A stretch of 64,000 nt of DNA from Persicimonas caeni (GCF_006517175.1 NZ_CP041186.1:2321001-2385000), one strand, 5' to 3'. Counted from the stretch's first letter, positions 49,619-59,587 are shown. The notes: generated by a model not told the origin, from the letters alone. Translations and numbers: made by a program.

Positions 49619-50251
49619 ATGAGCGCCACGACCCCCATCCAGTTCTCGACCCCCCGACGCCTTCGGCTCAGACGACTCACGGTGGCTGATCTGGCGGCGA
49701 TAGGCTGGATTGACGCGCATCCCGGCGTGTGCCGCTTCGAACCCCTGGCCGCCCGTGAGCGCCTCGTCCAGCTGATCGCTTCTTATCCAAGCGCCCAGTT
49801 CGCCGTGGAGGTCGACCATCGCCTCGTGGGAGCGCTGATGGGCTTTCCGAGCGAATCGGGACCGCCGATGTGCAGCCAACCCTGGGAGGCGCTGACAGCG
49901 CCATTTGGTGCGGCCGAGCTCGACGTCGACGGCACCGTCCTGATCGGCGAGGGCGCGGTATGGCGCGACGTGCTCGAGGACGACCAGATCGATCACCTGC
50001 TCTGTGTGGGCCGAAAAGCAGTGGTCCAGCAACTGGGCCTCGACGAGACCGTCAGCGTGGTGTGCGCGTCGAGTTGGGCTGCGTGGCGCGATCGGTTGGC
50101 GCCACAGGCGTTTGTCCAGCAGGTGCATGCCGGCGGGATCAGCGATCGGGCGATCGCTGCATACGTGCGGGCCGGATGGGCGATCCGTGGGTTCTGGGAG
50201 GACGCAGAGACCTTGAAAGTGCTCGTGCGTTGGGAAAACCGGCGGCGATAA
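49619..50251 (+). CDS. Probable GNAT-like acetyltransferase
   Basis: 210 aa. The start RLRLRRLTVADLAAIGWIDA, the strand AVEVDHRLVGALMGF and the end AAYVRAGWAIRGFWEDAETLKVLVRW follow a GNAT order. Motif A is weak, so the assignment rests on overall pattern. No neighbour suggests a substrate. The preceding gap 49385-49618 shows nothing notable. Confidence 0.6.
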   Translation: MSATTPIQFSTPRRLRLRRLTVADLAAIGWIDAHPGVCRFEPLAARERLVQLIASYPSAQFAVEVDHRLVGALMGFPSESGPPMCSQPWEALTAPFGAAELDVDGTVLIGEGAVWRDVLEDDQIDHLLCVGRKAVVQQLGLDETVSVVCASSWAAWRDRLAPQAFVQQVHAGGISDRAIAAYVRAGWAIRGFWEDAETLKVLVRWENRRR

Positions 50252-50311
50252 GACGGCGGCGTGGCCCTCGAGCTCGAGCAACGCCCCTTCCAGGAAATAT
50301 CGCCAAGAAAT

Positions 50312-50344
50312 ACCGAAGCCCGCGCCTCACGGCGCGGGCTTCGG
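50312..50344 (-). terminator. Hairpin terminator after atpE
   Basis: ACCGAAGCCCGCGCC and GGCGCGGGCTTCGG form a long perfect stem with a small loop in the gap between the convergent GNAT-like gene and atpE. It can act in both directions; T-runs are weak (ATTTCTT on the atpE side). Confidence 0.75.
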
Positions 50345-50369
50345 AGATCTCTACTCAATCGAGCTTGGC

Positions 50370-50744
50370 TCAGCCAGCGAGCTGCTGGACGAGAGTAGCG
50401 GCGTCGATCTGGTTCGTGATCAGGATCGTGATAACGAACGCGTAGATGACGAGCGACTCGATAAGAGCCAGACCGAGAATCAGCGGGGTGAGAAGCTTAC
50501 CGCTGGCGCCCGGGTTGCGAGCGATGCCCTCGAGGGCAGCCGCAGCAGCGCGGCCCTGGCCGAGCGCGCCACCGATGGCAGCCAGGCCGATGCCGAAGCC
50601 GGCAGCAACCGCCATCCAGGAGAACATGGTGAAGATGTTGTCGCCAGCGGCAACTGCAGCGTTCTGAGCGAAGGCCGAGGTGCTCCACAGAGCGATGACA
50701 CCGAAGGTGCTAAGAAAAGCGATGACTTTGTTTTTGGACAGCAT
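50370..50744 (-). CDS. atpE: ATP synthase F0 subunit c
   Basis: 124 aa, longer than a usual subunit c (about 80) because of an N-terminal signal-like extension (MLSKNKVIAFLSTFGVIALWSTSAFAQ). The hairpin follows: helix 1 with GGALGQGRAAAA, loop ARNPGA, helix 2 with the ion-carrying Glu in LALIESLVIYAFV. The Gln and Glu-Ser of ion-binding rings are present, but the Thr typical of Na+ rings is Leu, so proton coupling is more likely (inference). A strong site (GGAGGA) precedes the start. Confidence 0.95.
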   Translation of the reverse strand: MLSKNKVIAFLSTFGVIALWSTSAFAQNAAVAAGDNIFTMFSWMAVAAGFGIGLAAIGGALGQGRAAAAALEGIARNPGASGKLLTPLILGLALIESLVIYAFVITILITNQIDAATLVQQLAG

Positions 50745-50880
50745 AGACGAATCCTCCTAACTCCAGCGCTTGCTATATTTGATTCGCGGCCTCATGCCGC
50801 CTGCGCCGTTGGTTGGTATGGTGAACGGTCCACGTAATTATGGGCGACGACCTTTCAGCAAAGTTATGTCGCCCCGCTTC

Positions 50881-51663
50881 TTAATGCCCTTCGTGCGATA
50901 CTGCAAGGGAGATGTAGATCGACGAGAGCAGGCAAAAGACAAGGGTCTGAATAATCGAAACTAGTAGACCCAGGAACAAAAAGGGTACGGGAAGCAAAGC
51001 CGGGACTTGCACAAGCCCGGCGGCCAAGTCGCCGAACACCCCGAGCACCATGTGGTCACCGGTCATATTACCGGTAAGACGCACAGCGAGGCTGATGGGG
51101 CGGAAGGCGTGGCCGATGAGCTCGATGACGAGCATCAGCGGCGCGATAAACCAAATGGGGCCCAGGAAATGCTTGAGATAACCCATGCCGTGCTCGCGCA
51201 GGCCGGCCACGTTATAGACCACGAAGACGACCGCCGAGCAGGCGAGGTTGGTGTTCAAGTTCTGGGTCGGCGGCAAAAAGCCGGGGATCAAGCCCAACAG
51301 GTTGCTCAGGAGGATGAACACCGCCAACGCGCCGATGAGCGGGAAGAACTTTTTGGCGTTCTCCTTGCCCATCATCTCGGTCATCAACCCGAGGGTCGCG
51401 TCGAAGATCACCTCGAAGAAGTTACGTACGGTCAACTTCCCGTCGGGGATCATCGCCTCTTCTTTGCTGGCGTATTTACGCCGGGCGATCAATCCCAAGA
51501 TGACGATGAGCACCGTGACGACGCCCGCCATGACCACGTGATTGATCGTGACGGTGCCGGTGGCGTTCAAAAGCGGATTGCCGAAGATCTCGTTGAAACC
51601 CTCGCCGTGATTGCGCTCGGCGATTCCGGGGGCCACTAGATCGAGAAAAGTGTAGTCTGCCAT
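50881..51663 (-). CDS. atpB: ATP synthase F0 subunit a
   Basis: 260 aa membrane stator subunit forming the proton half-channels. The essential Arg is in SLAVRLTGNM, and the family signature LNTNLACSAVVFVVYN precedes it. Helices fit a six-helix topology. It lies 4 bp after the subunit-I-like gene and 136 bp before atpE on the minus strand. Confidence 0.96.
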   Translation of the reverse strand: MADYTFLDLVAPGIAERNHGEGFNEIFGNPLLNATGTVTINHVVMAGVVTVLIVILGLIARRKYASKEEAMIPDGKLTVRNFFEVIFDATLGLMTEMMGKENAKKFFPLIGALAVFILLSNLLGLIPGFLPPTQNLNTNLACSAVVFVVYNVAGLREHGMGYLKHFLGPIWFIAPLMLVIELIGHAFRPISLAVRLTGNMTGDHMVLGVFGDLAAGLVQVPALLPVPFLFLGLLVSIIQTLVFCLLSSIYISLAVSHEGH

Positions 51664-51667
51664 CGGT

Positions 51668-52081
51668 TTACAAACTCTCGGTGTCGCCGTCCTCTACAAG
51701 GTCGTCTTCGCGGCCCATGTACAGGGCCAACTGCCAGACGATAGCCAAGAGGAACGTGCTGTACCCAATGATATAGCCGAAGACGTTGGCGCCGACGATG
51801 ATCACGAAGACGAACGTCAGCACGAACAAGACAAACAGCTTGATGACCAACAACAGGGACCAAAAGGCGGAGCTGGTACTGCCCTGCGCCCCGGCCTGCA
51901 GTATCTTGCGGCTGATCCAAGAGACCACCCGCAGGTTAAACGCTCCCACCAACACGCCCAGGCCCACCGAGCCGGCAAAATGCACCGACATGACCCACCA
52001 GCCGATCAGCGCCGACACGGCGCCGATGATGAGGGTCTTCCAGAAGAGCCCGTCGACAAATTTGGTCTCGAGCGAGGTCAT
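51668..52081 (-). CDS. ATP synthase subunit I-like membrane protein
   Basis: 137 aa from the ATG at 52081 (MTSLETKFVDGLFWK); an open frame to 52141 overlaps atpZ and is unlikely. Four hydrophobic helices are visible, with LVGAFNLRVVSWISRKILQ between the second and third. It lies between atpZ and atpB with gaps of 10 and 4 bp. Position and size match the AtpI-type assembly factor, although sequence identity to AtpI is not obvious. Confidence 0.8.
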   Translation of the reverse strand: MTSLETKFVDGLFWKTLIIGAVSALIGWWVMSVHFAGSVGLGVLVGAFNLRVVSWISRKILQAGAQGSTSSAFWSLLLVIKLFVLFVLTFVFVIIVGANVFGYIIGYSTFLLAIVWQLALYMGREDDLVEDGDTESL

Positions 52082-52091
52082 GATGAAGCTG

Positions 52092-52364
52092 TCACTCCAA
52101 AAAACGTTTGGCCACGCGATAGATGTGCCACAGCACACCAACCAGTCCCAAGAGCACCATGACGATGACGCCCCAAGGGTGAGTGCCGAACTGGCCGTCG
52201 ATCAGCGCACCGACGATATAGCCGCCGATGATGAACCCGACAAATTCGAACCCGAGGGCGCCAAAGACCCCGGCGACTAACCAGGGAGAGCGCTCTTCGG
52301 TGGGCTGCTCATCGGCGTCTGACGAAGCCGGTCTCTTAGGCACTTTGCTCTTCGAGTCCGTCAT
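52092..52364 (-). CDS. atpZ: AtpZ/AtpI-type F0 assembly protein
   Basis: 90 aa from the ATG at 52364, which has AAGGAG 8 bases upstream. A hydrophilic N-terminus leads into two helices (WLVAGVFGALGFEFVGFIIGGYIVGALID and PWGVIVMVLLGLVGVLWHIYRVAK). The short GQFGTHPWG turn is typical of AtpZ/AtpI. First gene of the atpZ-I-atpB-atpE set, read toward lower coordinates. F1 genes are not in the window. Confidence 0.85.
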   Translation of the reverse strand: MTDSKSKVPKRPASSDADEQPTEERSPWLVAGVFGALGFEFVGFIIGGYIVGALIDGQFGTHPWGVIVMVLLGLVGVLWHIYRVAKRFLE

Positions 52365-52494
52365 CAAGTCAGCTCCTTGCGAGCGGCCCGCCTCAGCCGG
52401 CTTGCACCCCGTTTTTTGGGGCGCCGGCCACGCGGCGGCGATTGACTAACACAGGGGTAGGTGTGCGTCAACTGGGTAGTTAGACGCTTCTTTC

Positions 52495-52533
52495 ACAAAC
52501 AAAAACACCCGGCTCGTCAAAGCGAACCGGGCG
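52495..52533 (-). terminator. Intrinsic terminator after gyrA
   Basis: On the minus strand, CGCCCGGTTCG, a small loop and CGAGCCGGGTG are followed by a TTTTTGTTTG tract, between the gyrA stop and atpZ. Confidence 0.85.
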
Positions 52534-52558
52534 TTGTTGTAAGGCTGTGAGGCGAAGC

Positions 52559-55135
52559 TTATTCCTCTTCACCTTCATCGAGTTCGTCCTGCAGGTCTTC
52601 GGCGATGGACGACTCCTCGCCCGCCTCACCGGCGGCCTCTTCGGCGTCAATCTCGGCGCCCTCGACGCCCTCGACGCCCTCTTCGTCTTCCTCGTCGTCG
52701 GTCTCGGCCAAGCGAGCCATGCTGACGACCTTTTCGCTGTCGTCCGTGACCATGACTTTGACGCCCTGGGTATTACGCCCGTAGGTCGAGATCTCGCCGA
52801 CGCGGGTGCGCAGGATCTGGCCCTGGTCGGTGATGAGCATCAGCTGGTCGTCGTTGTGCACCAGCCGGGTGCCAACCAGGCGGCCGTTGCGATCGTTGAC
52901 CTTCATCGTGATGACGCCCTTGCCGCCTCGCGACTGCTGGGGGTACTCGTCGATGATGGTGCGCTTGCCGTAGCCGTTTTCGGTGATCGTGAGGATCGTC
53001 AGATCTTCGTCACGCTCGGTGGGCAACACCTCCATGCCCACCAGCTCGTCTTCACCCTTGAAGCGCATGCCGATGACGCCGGTGGCCGTGCGGCCCATGG
53101 GGCGCGCGTCGGACTCGTGGAAGCGAATCGACTGGCCGTTCTTGCTGACCATGAAGATGTCGTCATCGCCCTCGGAGAGGCGCACCGAGACGAGCTCGTC
53201 GCCCTCTTTGATGTTGAGCGCGATGATGCCGCCCGAGTGCACGTTCTGGTAGGCGATCAGCTCGGTCTTCTTGATGATGCCGTTGCGGGTGGCGAAGACG
53301 ACGAATTTGTCCTCGTAGAAATCGTCCGAGGCCAAAATGGTCTGGACCGTCTCGTCTTCCTCGAGGGGCAGCAGGTTAGCCACGTGGCTTCCCTTGGTGG
53401 TGCGCGAGCCCAGAGGCAGCTCGTGGGTGCGCAGCATGTACAGCTTTCCGATCGAGGTGAAGATCAAGATATTCGTGTGCGTCGAGGCCACGAACATATC
53501 GGTGACGAAATCCTCGTCCTTGGTCCCCATGCCGCGCTTGCCGCGGCCACCGCGACGCTGGGCGCGATACTCGTCCAGCGGGGTACGCTTGGCGTAGCCC
53601 TGGTGGCTCAAGGTGACGACCATGTCTTCTTCGGCGATGAGATCTTCGAGCGACAGCTCGCTGACGTCGTACAAGATCTCGGTGCGACGCTCGTCGCCGT
53701 ACGACTCTTTGACCTCGACGAGCTCGTCCTTGATGACACCCATCATCTTCTGCTCGTCGGCCAGAAGGCTTCGCAGATATTCGATGGTGGCGCGCACCTC
53801 GGCCAACTCTTCCAAGATCTTTTCGCGCTCGAGGCCGGTCAGCTTCTGCAGGCGCATGCGCAGGATGGCGTCGGCCTGACGCTCGCTGAGCTCGAAGCGC
53901 TCCATGAGGCCGGCCTGCGCCTCCGACGGCGAGTCGCTGGCGCGGATCAGCGCGATGACCTCGTCGAGGTAATCGAGCGCGATCTTGAGACCTTCGAGGA
54001 TGTGGGCGCGATCTTCGGCCTTGTTCAGCTCGTAGATCGTGCGGCGGGTGACCACGTCACGACGGAAGTCGATGAAGTGGTTGAGCACCTCTTTGAGGCT
54101 CATCACCTGGGGCTGACCGTTGACAATCGCCAGCATGATAATGCCGAACGACGACTGCATCTGGGTCATCTTGTACAGGTTGTTCAACGTGATCTCGGGC
54201 ATCACGTCGCGGCGAAGCTCGATGACGATGCGCATGCCCTTGCGGTCGGACTCGTCGCGCATGTCGGTGATGCCGTCGATCTTCTTGTCGCGCACCAGCT
54301 GGGCGATCTTCTCGATGAGGCGCGCCTTGTTGACCTGGTAGGGCAGCTCGGTGACGATCAGGCTCGACTTGCCCGACTTCTCGTTGTGCTCGATCTCGAC
54401 CCGAGCGCGCATGCGGATGACGCCGCGGCCGGTCGAGTAGGCCTCTTGGATGCCCTTGGCGCCGTAGATCATCCCTGCGGTCGGGAAGTCCGGGCCGGGC
54501 ACGATCTCCATGAGATCGCCCACCGTCATGTCCGGGTTCTCGATGAGGGCGACGGTCGCCTCGATGACCTCGGCCAAGTTGTGCGGCGGGATATTGGTCG
54601 ACATACCGACCGCGATACCCGACGAGCCGTTGACCAGCAGGTTGGGCACCTTGGCGGGCAGGACCGACGGCTCTTTTTCGTTGCCGTCGTAGTTGGGCAC
54701 CCAGTCGATGGTGTCCTTGTCGATGTCCGCCAGGAGCTCTTCGGTCACCCGGTTCATGCGAACTTCGGTATAACGCATCGCCGCGGCCGGGTCGCCGTCG
54801 ACCGAGCCGAAGTTGCCCTGGCCGTCGACCAGGGGCACGCGCATGTTGAAGTCCTGGGCCATGCGCACCAGGGCGTCGTAGACCGCCGAGTCACCGTGGG
54901 GGTGGTATTTACCGATGACGTCGCCGACGACACGCGCCGACTTTTTGTAGGCCGCGTTCCAGCGGTTTCCCAGCTCGTGCTGGCTGTACAAAATACGCCG
55001 GTGGACCGGCTTGAGGCCGTCGCGGACATCCGGCAGGGCACGCCCGATGATGACGCTCATCGCGTAATCGAGGTACGAATGACGAATCTCGTCCTCGATA
55101 TTTACGGGAATGACGTTTGCCGACTCATCTGCCAT
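52559..55135 (-). CDS. gyrA: DNA gyrase subunit A
   Basis: 858 aa. It breaks and reseals DNA through Tyr in [11 protein letters not shown]. The quinolone-determining region reads [17 protein letters not shown], with wild-type Ser and Asp at the usual resistance positions. The GyrA box [11 protein letters not shown] shows it is gyrase rather than ParC, and the six-bladed C-terminal pinwheel follows. An acidic tail of about 50 residues ([14 protein letters not shown]) ends the protein. GAGGAGAG precedes the start. gyrB is not in the window. Confidence 0.98.
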   Translation of the reverse strand: MADESANVIPVNIEDEIRHSYLDYAMSVIIGRALPDVRDGLKPVHRRILYSQHELGNRWNAAYKKSARVVGDVIGKYHPHGDSAVYDALVRMAQDFNMRVPLVDGQGNFGSVDGDPAAAMRYTEVRMNRVTEELLADIDKDTIDWVPNYDGNEKEPSVLPAKVPNLLVNGSSGIAVGMSTNIPPHNLAEVIEATVALIENPDMTVGDLMEIVPGPDFPTAGMIYGAKGIQEAYSTGRGVIRMRARVEIEHNEKSGKSSLIVTELPYQVNKARLIEKIAQLVRDKKIDGITDMRDESDRKGMRIVIELRRDVMPEITLNNLYKMTQMQSSFGIIMLAIVNGQPQVMSLKEVLNHFIDFRRDVVTRRTIYELNKAEDRAHILEGLKIALDYLDEVIALIRASDSPSEAQAGLMERFELSERQADAILRMRLQKLTGLEREKILEELAEVRATIEYLRSLLADEQKMMGVIKDELVEVKESYGDERRTEILYDVSELSLEDLIAEEDMVVTLSHQGYAKRTPLDEYRAQRRGGRGKRGMGTKDEDFVTDMFVASTHTNILIFTSIGKLYMLRTHELPLGSRTTKGSHVANLLPLEEDETVQTILASDDFYEDKFVVFATRNGIIKKTELIAYQNVHSGGIIALNIKEGDELVSVRLSEGDDDIFMVSKNGQSIRFHESDARPMGRTATGVIGMRFKGEDELVGMEVLPTERDEDLTILTITENGYGKRTIIDEYPQQSRGGKGVITMKVNDRNGRLVGTRLVHNDDQLMLITDQGQILRTRVGEISTYGRNTQGVKVMVTDDSEKVVSMARLAETDDEEDEEGVEGVEGAEIDAEEAAGEAGEESSIAEDLQDELDEGEEE

Positions 55136-55824
55136 AAGGGTCTCTCCTCAAGACGTAAGCAAACGCCCCACCCGAGCGCGGCCACAGGCCGCATGGGCGG
55201 GCGCTCACCGAAAAACTACTTGTAAAAATCGTAGGTTGCTCGCTGCGAGCGCTGAGTCGCTAGCTAGCTTCGAGTCCCACATTCGCACCGAGAGCGCCGC
55301 GAGGCTATCAATAACGATCCCCACGGGCAAGCGCGACAAACAAATCAGCGTCGCCCTGAAACCTTCTGAAGCGTGGGCGCATCCTACAAGTCGAATGGTT
55401 ACTGGTCTGGATGGGCACCTAACCGAGGCGCGAGACGCCTCGAGCACGTGCGCGCGCCCGATGCAAGCGGTGGGTCGCAAGGATCTCTTGTCCCGCGCAG
55501 TTCGCTGGTTAGCTTCTCCCTAGATTCGAACGAGCCGTCGAATCCGGGAGGGCAGCACGACTCGCAGTGATTGAACGAGCGACCATCGCGCGTCATTCCA
55601 GCCAAAGCCATGATCTTGGCAAGCGTTGCACCACAGGCACTCCGGGGTTTCGACCCCCGATGTCACCCGCCCGGGGCGGCCCGGGTGAAAAAATACAACT
55701 AGTTTGAAACCTTTTGGCTTAGAACGCTTCTAAACAGAGAAGGCTTGAGGTTTCAGCCCTCGTGGTCGAGTCGACTCGACCGGCTCGATGCGAGCGCTTT
55801 AAAATAGATCGAAAAGGAGTCACC
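55136..55824. other. Long divergent intergenic region gyrA / sigma factor
   Basis: About 690 bp with no convincing gene. It must hold both divergent promoters. A GC hairpin (TCACCCG...CGGGTGA, 55663-55688) and a small GGGGTTTCGACCCC hairpin (about 55644) sit 140-180 bp before the sigma-factor start and may belong to its leader. A TTGAAA at 55704 is a possible -35 but has no good -10 partner. Confidence 0.5.
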
Positions 55825-56526
55825 ATGATCAAGCTCAACCAATTCAACCGCGAGCTCGGCGAAGGCGCTGACGACTCGAAGATGATGGTCTTTCAAGAGA
55901 CCGCCATGGGTCACCTGGACGAGTTATACGCCACGGCGCTGCGCTACACCAAAAACGAAAAGGACGCCGAAGATCTCGTCCAAGAGACCTTCTTGAAGGC
56001 GTATAATAATTGGGACCGGTTCGAGCAGGGCACCAACTGCCGTGCCTGGTTGTTCACGATCCTGACCAATACATTCATCAACAAGTATCGTCGCAAGAAG
56101 AAGGAGCGCGAGATCCTCAATGCGGACGACCTGCGTCCCATTGAGCAGTACTTCTTCAACCGCGAGAAGACCAACTTTTATGACAACCCCGAGCGCGAAA
56201 CGCTGCACAAAGCGTTCAGCAAGGACGTCAAAGAGGCGCTCGAGTCACTCAGCGAGGAGTTTCGGATGGTCGTGGTCTTGGCCGACCTGAACGACTTCTC
56301 CTACAAGGAAATCGCGCATATCTTGGACTGCCCGGTGGGCACGGTGATGAGCCGGCTGTTCCGAGGCCGCAAGATGATGCGCCAGGCACTGGTCGACACC
56401 GCCTACGAGCGCGGCATCATCCGCGACCGTGAGCCGTTTTTGTACGACGACTCCAACCGCACCCGTCGCTCGGTGCGCAAGGCCAAGCTCAAGGAGCGCC
56501 GCAGCGACGAGAAAGAAGTCGCCTAA
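55825..56526 (+). CDS. ECF-type RNA polymerase sigma factor
   Basis: 233 aa from the ATG at 55825, with AAGGAG at 55814-55819. Region 2 is LYATALRYTKNEKDAEDLVQETFLKAYNNW followed by the -10-reading RAWLFTILTNTFINKYRRK. Region 4 is LNDFSYKEIAHILDCPVGTVMSRLFRGRKMM. An extended acidic/aromatic linker between them (about 95-135) and a basic tail (RSVRKAKLKERRS) are longer than usual. No anti-sigma gene is adjacent. It ends 6 bp before the convergent HD-GYP gene's stop. Confidence 0.94.
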   Translation: MIKLNQFNRELGEGADDSKMMVFQETAMGHLDELYATALRYTKNEKDAEDLVQETFLKAYNNWDRFEQGTNCRAWLFTILTNTFINKYRRKKKEREILNADDLRPIEQYFFNREKTNFYDNPERETLHKAFSKDVKEALESLSEEFRMVVVLADLNDFSYKEIAHILDCPVGTVMSRLFRGRKMMRQALVDTAYERGIIRDREPFLYDDSNRTRRSVRKAKLKERRSDEKEVA

Positions 56527-56532
56527 GGCGGA

Positions 56533-57654
56533 TCACTCGCCCAGCGATGTAGCAGCCATCGAGGCGGCGTCGAAAGACGTCGCCTCGGCTGTTTCTTGTG
56601 CAGTTTCTTGCGAGTTGACCCGGGAGGGAGTGGCGGGTCGCGAGATCCCTTCGAGCGCCTTCCAGCGCTGGGCCTTGGAGGACTGGCCCTGACGGTCGCG
56701 CGCGATCTCGCGCACGAAAACCTCGACGACCTGCGGGTCGAATTGGGTGCCCGCGAACGCCTCGAGCTCACGCACGGCCACGTCGTGCGGCAGCGCGCGT
56801 CGGTAGGCGCGGTGGGAGGTCATCGCGTCGTAGGTGTCGGCCACGGACAAGATCCGCGCCATCAGCGGCGTCTCTTCGCCGACCAACCCCAACGGATATC
56901 CCTTGCCGTCCCAACGCTCGTGGTGGTGGTAGACCCCGGGGATGAGCTCGTGCATGAACTCGATCGGCTCGAGCATCCATTTGCCACGGGTGGTGTGGCT
57001 CTTGAACATCTCGTACTCCGACTCGGTCAGCGGCTCGGCCTTGTTGAGGTCCTCGAAGCGAATGCCGAGCTTGCCGATATCGTGCACGAGCGCGGCGTCG
57101 GCGATGGTGTCGACTTGCTCGTCGCTCAGCCCCATCCCCTCGGCGATCATACGCGCATAGCGGCTGACCCGCTCGGAGTGGCCGCGTGTGTAGGGATCTT
57201 TGTCTTCGAGTAGATTCGCAAACGCCTGCACCGTCTGCTTGAGCACGTCCTTGAGGTGGACGTTTTCGGCCTCCAGGCGCTTTTGCTCGAGCCCCCGCTC
57301 CAAAAGCCCGATGACCTCGCGCACCTTGAACGGCTTGAGCACGTAGTCGTACGCCCCGTTTCGCATCGCCGCGGTCGCGGTCTCGACCGTGCCGTACCCG
57401 GTCATCATCACCGGCACGAGGTGCGGGGCGAGTTCTCCGAAGCGCGCGAGCACCTCGAGTCCGTCCATCCCCGGCATCTTCAAGTCGATGAGCGCGGCGT
57501 CGAATCGCTGCGCCACGATGGCTTCGAGCGCCGCCTCACCGTTGGCCACCGCCACCACATCATAGCCCTCCACCGTCATGAAGTCCTCGAGGACTTCGCG
57601 AATGCTACGCTCGTCGTCGACGACGAGGACTCTTGTGGGGGCTTGGGATGACAT
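56533..57654 (-). CDS. Response regulator with HD-GYP domain
   Basis: 373 aa from the ATG at 57654. The receiver domain (1-125) has the acceptor Asp in ALIDLKMPGMDG. The HD-GYP domain follows with GHSERVSRYARMIA, HDIGK, the HHHERWDGKGYP signature and VADTYDAMTSHRAYR, giving complete metal and catalytic motifs for cyclic-di-GMP hydrolysis. The C-terminus is Ser/Ala/Thr-rich and disordered. No kinase or GGDEF protein is adjacent, so it is likely an orphan. Confidence 0.94.
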   Translation of the reverse strand: MSSQAPTRVLVVDDERSIREVLEDFMTVEGYDVVAVANGEAALEAIVAQRFDAALIDLKMPGMDGLEVLARFGELAPHLVPVMMTGYGTVETATAAMRNGAYDYVLKPFKVREVIGLLERGLEQKRLEAENVHLKDVLKQTVQAFANLLEDKDPYTRGHSERVSRYARMIAEGMGLSDEQVDTIADAALVHDIGKLGIRFEDLNKAEPLTESEYEMFKSHTTRGKWMLEPIEFMHELIPGVYHHHERWDGKGYPLGLVGEETPLMARILSVADTYDAMTSHRAYRRALPHDVAVRELEAFAGTQFDPQVVEVFVREIARDRQGQSSKAQRWKALEGISRPATPSRVNSQETAQETAEATSFDAASMAATSLGE

Positions 57655-57783
57655 ACAGCGTCTGCGTAAAAAAGAAAGCAATGCAAGCAGTTGCGACTGT
57701 GCCGAAATGTAGCACACGGTGGGTCAGTGCGTCAAATTTTGAGGGAGCTCGTCCGAGCTAAAAGAGCATGCCTTGTAGAATTG

Positions 57784-57965
57784 CAGCGCCAGCTATTAGG
57801 GGCATGGGCTGAACTACGCCCACGCGGAACAACAATTTGAGGGTCGTGTCATCAACCACATGAGCCGCATCGAGACGACACTCAAACAAATAAGCCGCAT
57901 TGAAACGACCCTCTAATTGCAGTTCCGCGCCGCTGTTCAGGCGCGCCCTAATAGCCGGCGCTGCG
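57784..57965. mobile_element. MITE-like imperfect palindrome
   Basis: About 70 bp at each end form an imperfect inverted repeat: GCAGCGCCAGCTATTAGGGG from 57784, matching the reverse complement of CCCTAATAGCCGGCGCTGC ending at 57965. The inner parts (ACGCGGAACAACAATTTGAG against GGCGCGGAACTGCAATTAGA) also match. The centre has two 30-bp tandem units (A-GCCGCAT-GA-ACGAC). It occupies most of the gap 57655-58045, upstream of the barrel gene. Confidence 0.75.
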
Positions 57966-58045
57966 CTCCTGCCCCCCCTCCGTTCTTGCCACACTCCCGT
58001 CGCCTCATGTAAACCATACGAAACACAACTTGCGACGTTGGTCTC

Positions 58046-59587
58046 ATGAATACCCTTTCCAAAGCCATCCTTCCTCTCCTCTGTCTCTCCTTGCTCGTCC
58101 CGGCAACGGCCTTCGCCCAGGAGGACACCGTTCCGCAGGGCGAGCAAGCCTCGACGACCGCCGAGGACGACGACGACACGTCTCCGAAGCTCCTCTACCG
58201 TCTTTGGGGAGATCTGGCCGACAACCCCACCTTTGCGGCCGGCGACGGTGAGCGCACCGCCTTGCGCCAGTTGATCCGCGGGCGCATCGACATGGACAAC
58301 GAGGAGTTCAGGATGGTCGCCGAGGTCGACCTGTTCGCCGGGCGACTCGCCGGCGACAGCGATCCGGCGGTGCCCGAGGACGCGCAGTCGGGCACCCAGG
58401 CGAGCCGCGATCTTTTGTCGAGCGGGCGCCTGATCGACCCGCGCGAGTTCTACGCGCAGTGGCTCACCCCCGTGGGTCAGTTGCGCGGTGGCCTGCAGAC
58501 GAGCCAGTGGGGACTGGGAATCTTGGCCAACGGCGGCTCGACGCAGACCGAGAGTCTCTTCAACCAACACTTCGGCGGCGACCGGGTCATCCGCGCCGTC
58601 TTCGCTACCGCCCCGCTCCGTCCGCTCTCCGAGAAGAGCTTTCTCAAAGACGTCTACCTCGCCGTGGGCGGCGACTACGTGTGGCGCGACGAAAACGCCG
58701 ATCTCTTGGCCGGCGATCAGGCGCTGCAGGGCATGAGCGCGATCCTGTACGACACCGAGCAGACCAAAGGCGGCACCTACGTCGTCTACCGCAACCAGAC
58801 CGACCGCGACGACGACTTTCTGGAGATCTGGGCGTTCGACGTCTACGGCGACCACACGATGAGCGTGGCCGATGATTTCGAGGTCCGCGCCGCCGCCGAG
58901 GCTGCCTTTTTGACGGGCACGTCCAACCGCTCGCTCACCCAAGACGGCCAGCCCGTGTCGGTCACCGGCCTGGGCGCCGCCGCCGAACTCGGCGTGCACT
59001 ACGAGCCGGCCAAGCTCGGCCTCGAGCTTCGCAGCGGCTACGCCTCGGGCGACGCCAACACCGACGACGACACGCTCTACCGCTTTCGGTTCGACCCCAA
59101 CTACAACGTCGGACTGGTGATGTTCGATTACTACCTGCCGGCGGTCACGCGCACGAGCGTGAGTGCCATCCACGATCCCGCCCGCAGCGGCGAGGCGCCC
59201 AAAGGCGTGGGCGGATTGGTCAACGACGGCGGCATCGAAAACGCCCTGTACCTGAGCCCGCGCGTGCTCTACGGCTCGGAAGACGGCTTTTTGGCAGGCT
59301 TCAGCTTCTTGTGGGCGCAGGCCGATCAGCCGGTCTTCGATCCGTACAACTCCTTCGAAAATGGCGGCGTGCCCACCGGCATCAACGGGCGCAGCCCCGC
59401 CTCCAAAGATCTGGGCATGGAGTTCGACGCGGCCATGCAGTACCGCTTCGAGCCGGTCGACGAGCTGACGCTGGAAATGAAGGGCGAATACGGTATCTTC
59501 TTCCCCGGCGAAGCCTTCGAAGACGCCTCTGGCGCCCCGCAGGGTGCGCAGAGCTTGGCCCGAGTGCGCATGAGCGTGCTCTGGTAG
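58046..59587 (+). CDS. Outer-membrane beta-barrel protein
   Basis: 513 aa. A signal peptide (MNTLSKAILPLLCLSLLVPATAFAQ) and an acidic linker (TTAEDDDDTS) lead into alternating amphipathic strands ending in Trp (ARVRMSVLW), typical of an outer-membrane barrel. DPREFYAQWLTPVGQLRGGLQTSQWG and YYLPAVTRTSV recall alginate-export/porin-like and myxobacterial OMP families. It should form a channel or export pore. The glycosyltransferase gene begins 19 bp downstream, so they are probably cotranscribed. Confidence 0.8.
   Translation: MNTLSKAILPLLCLSLLVPATAFAQEDTVPQGEQASTTAEDDDDTSPKLLYRLWGDLADNPTFAAGDGERTALRQLIRGRIDMDNEEFRMVAEVDLFAGRLAGDSDPAVPEDAQSGTQASRDLLSSGRLIDPREFYAQWLTPVGQLRGGLQTSQWGLGILANGGSTQTESLFNQHFGGDRVIRAVFATAPLRPLSEKSFLKDVYLAVGGDYVWRDENADLLAGDQALQGMSAILYDTEQTKGGTYVVYRNQTDRDDDFLEIWAFDVYGDHTMSVADDFEVRAAAEAAFLTGTSNRSLTQDGQPVSVTGLGAAAELGVHYEPAKLGLELRSGYASGDANTDDDTLYRFRFDPNYNVGLVMFDYYLPAVTRTSVSAIHDPARSGEAPKGVGGLVNDGGIENALYLSPRVLYGSEDGFLAGFSFLWAQADQPVFDPYNSFENGGVPTGINGRSPASKDLGMEFDAAMQYRFEPVDELTLEMKGEYGIFFPGEAFEDASGAPQGAQSLARVRMSVLW

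Noticed and set aside
52559-55135. Quinolone-resistance change in GyrA
   Set aside because: The Ser and Asp at the usual resistance positions are present (GDSAVYD).
55136-55760. tRNA or small gene in the gyrA/sigma gap
   Set aside because: No T-loop or cloverleaf pattern and the open frames lack ribosome-binding sites or coherent composition.
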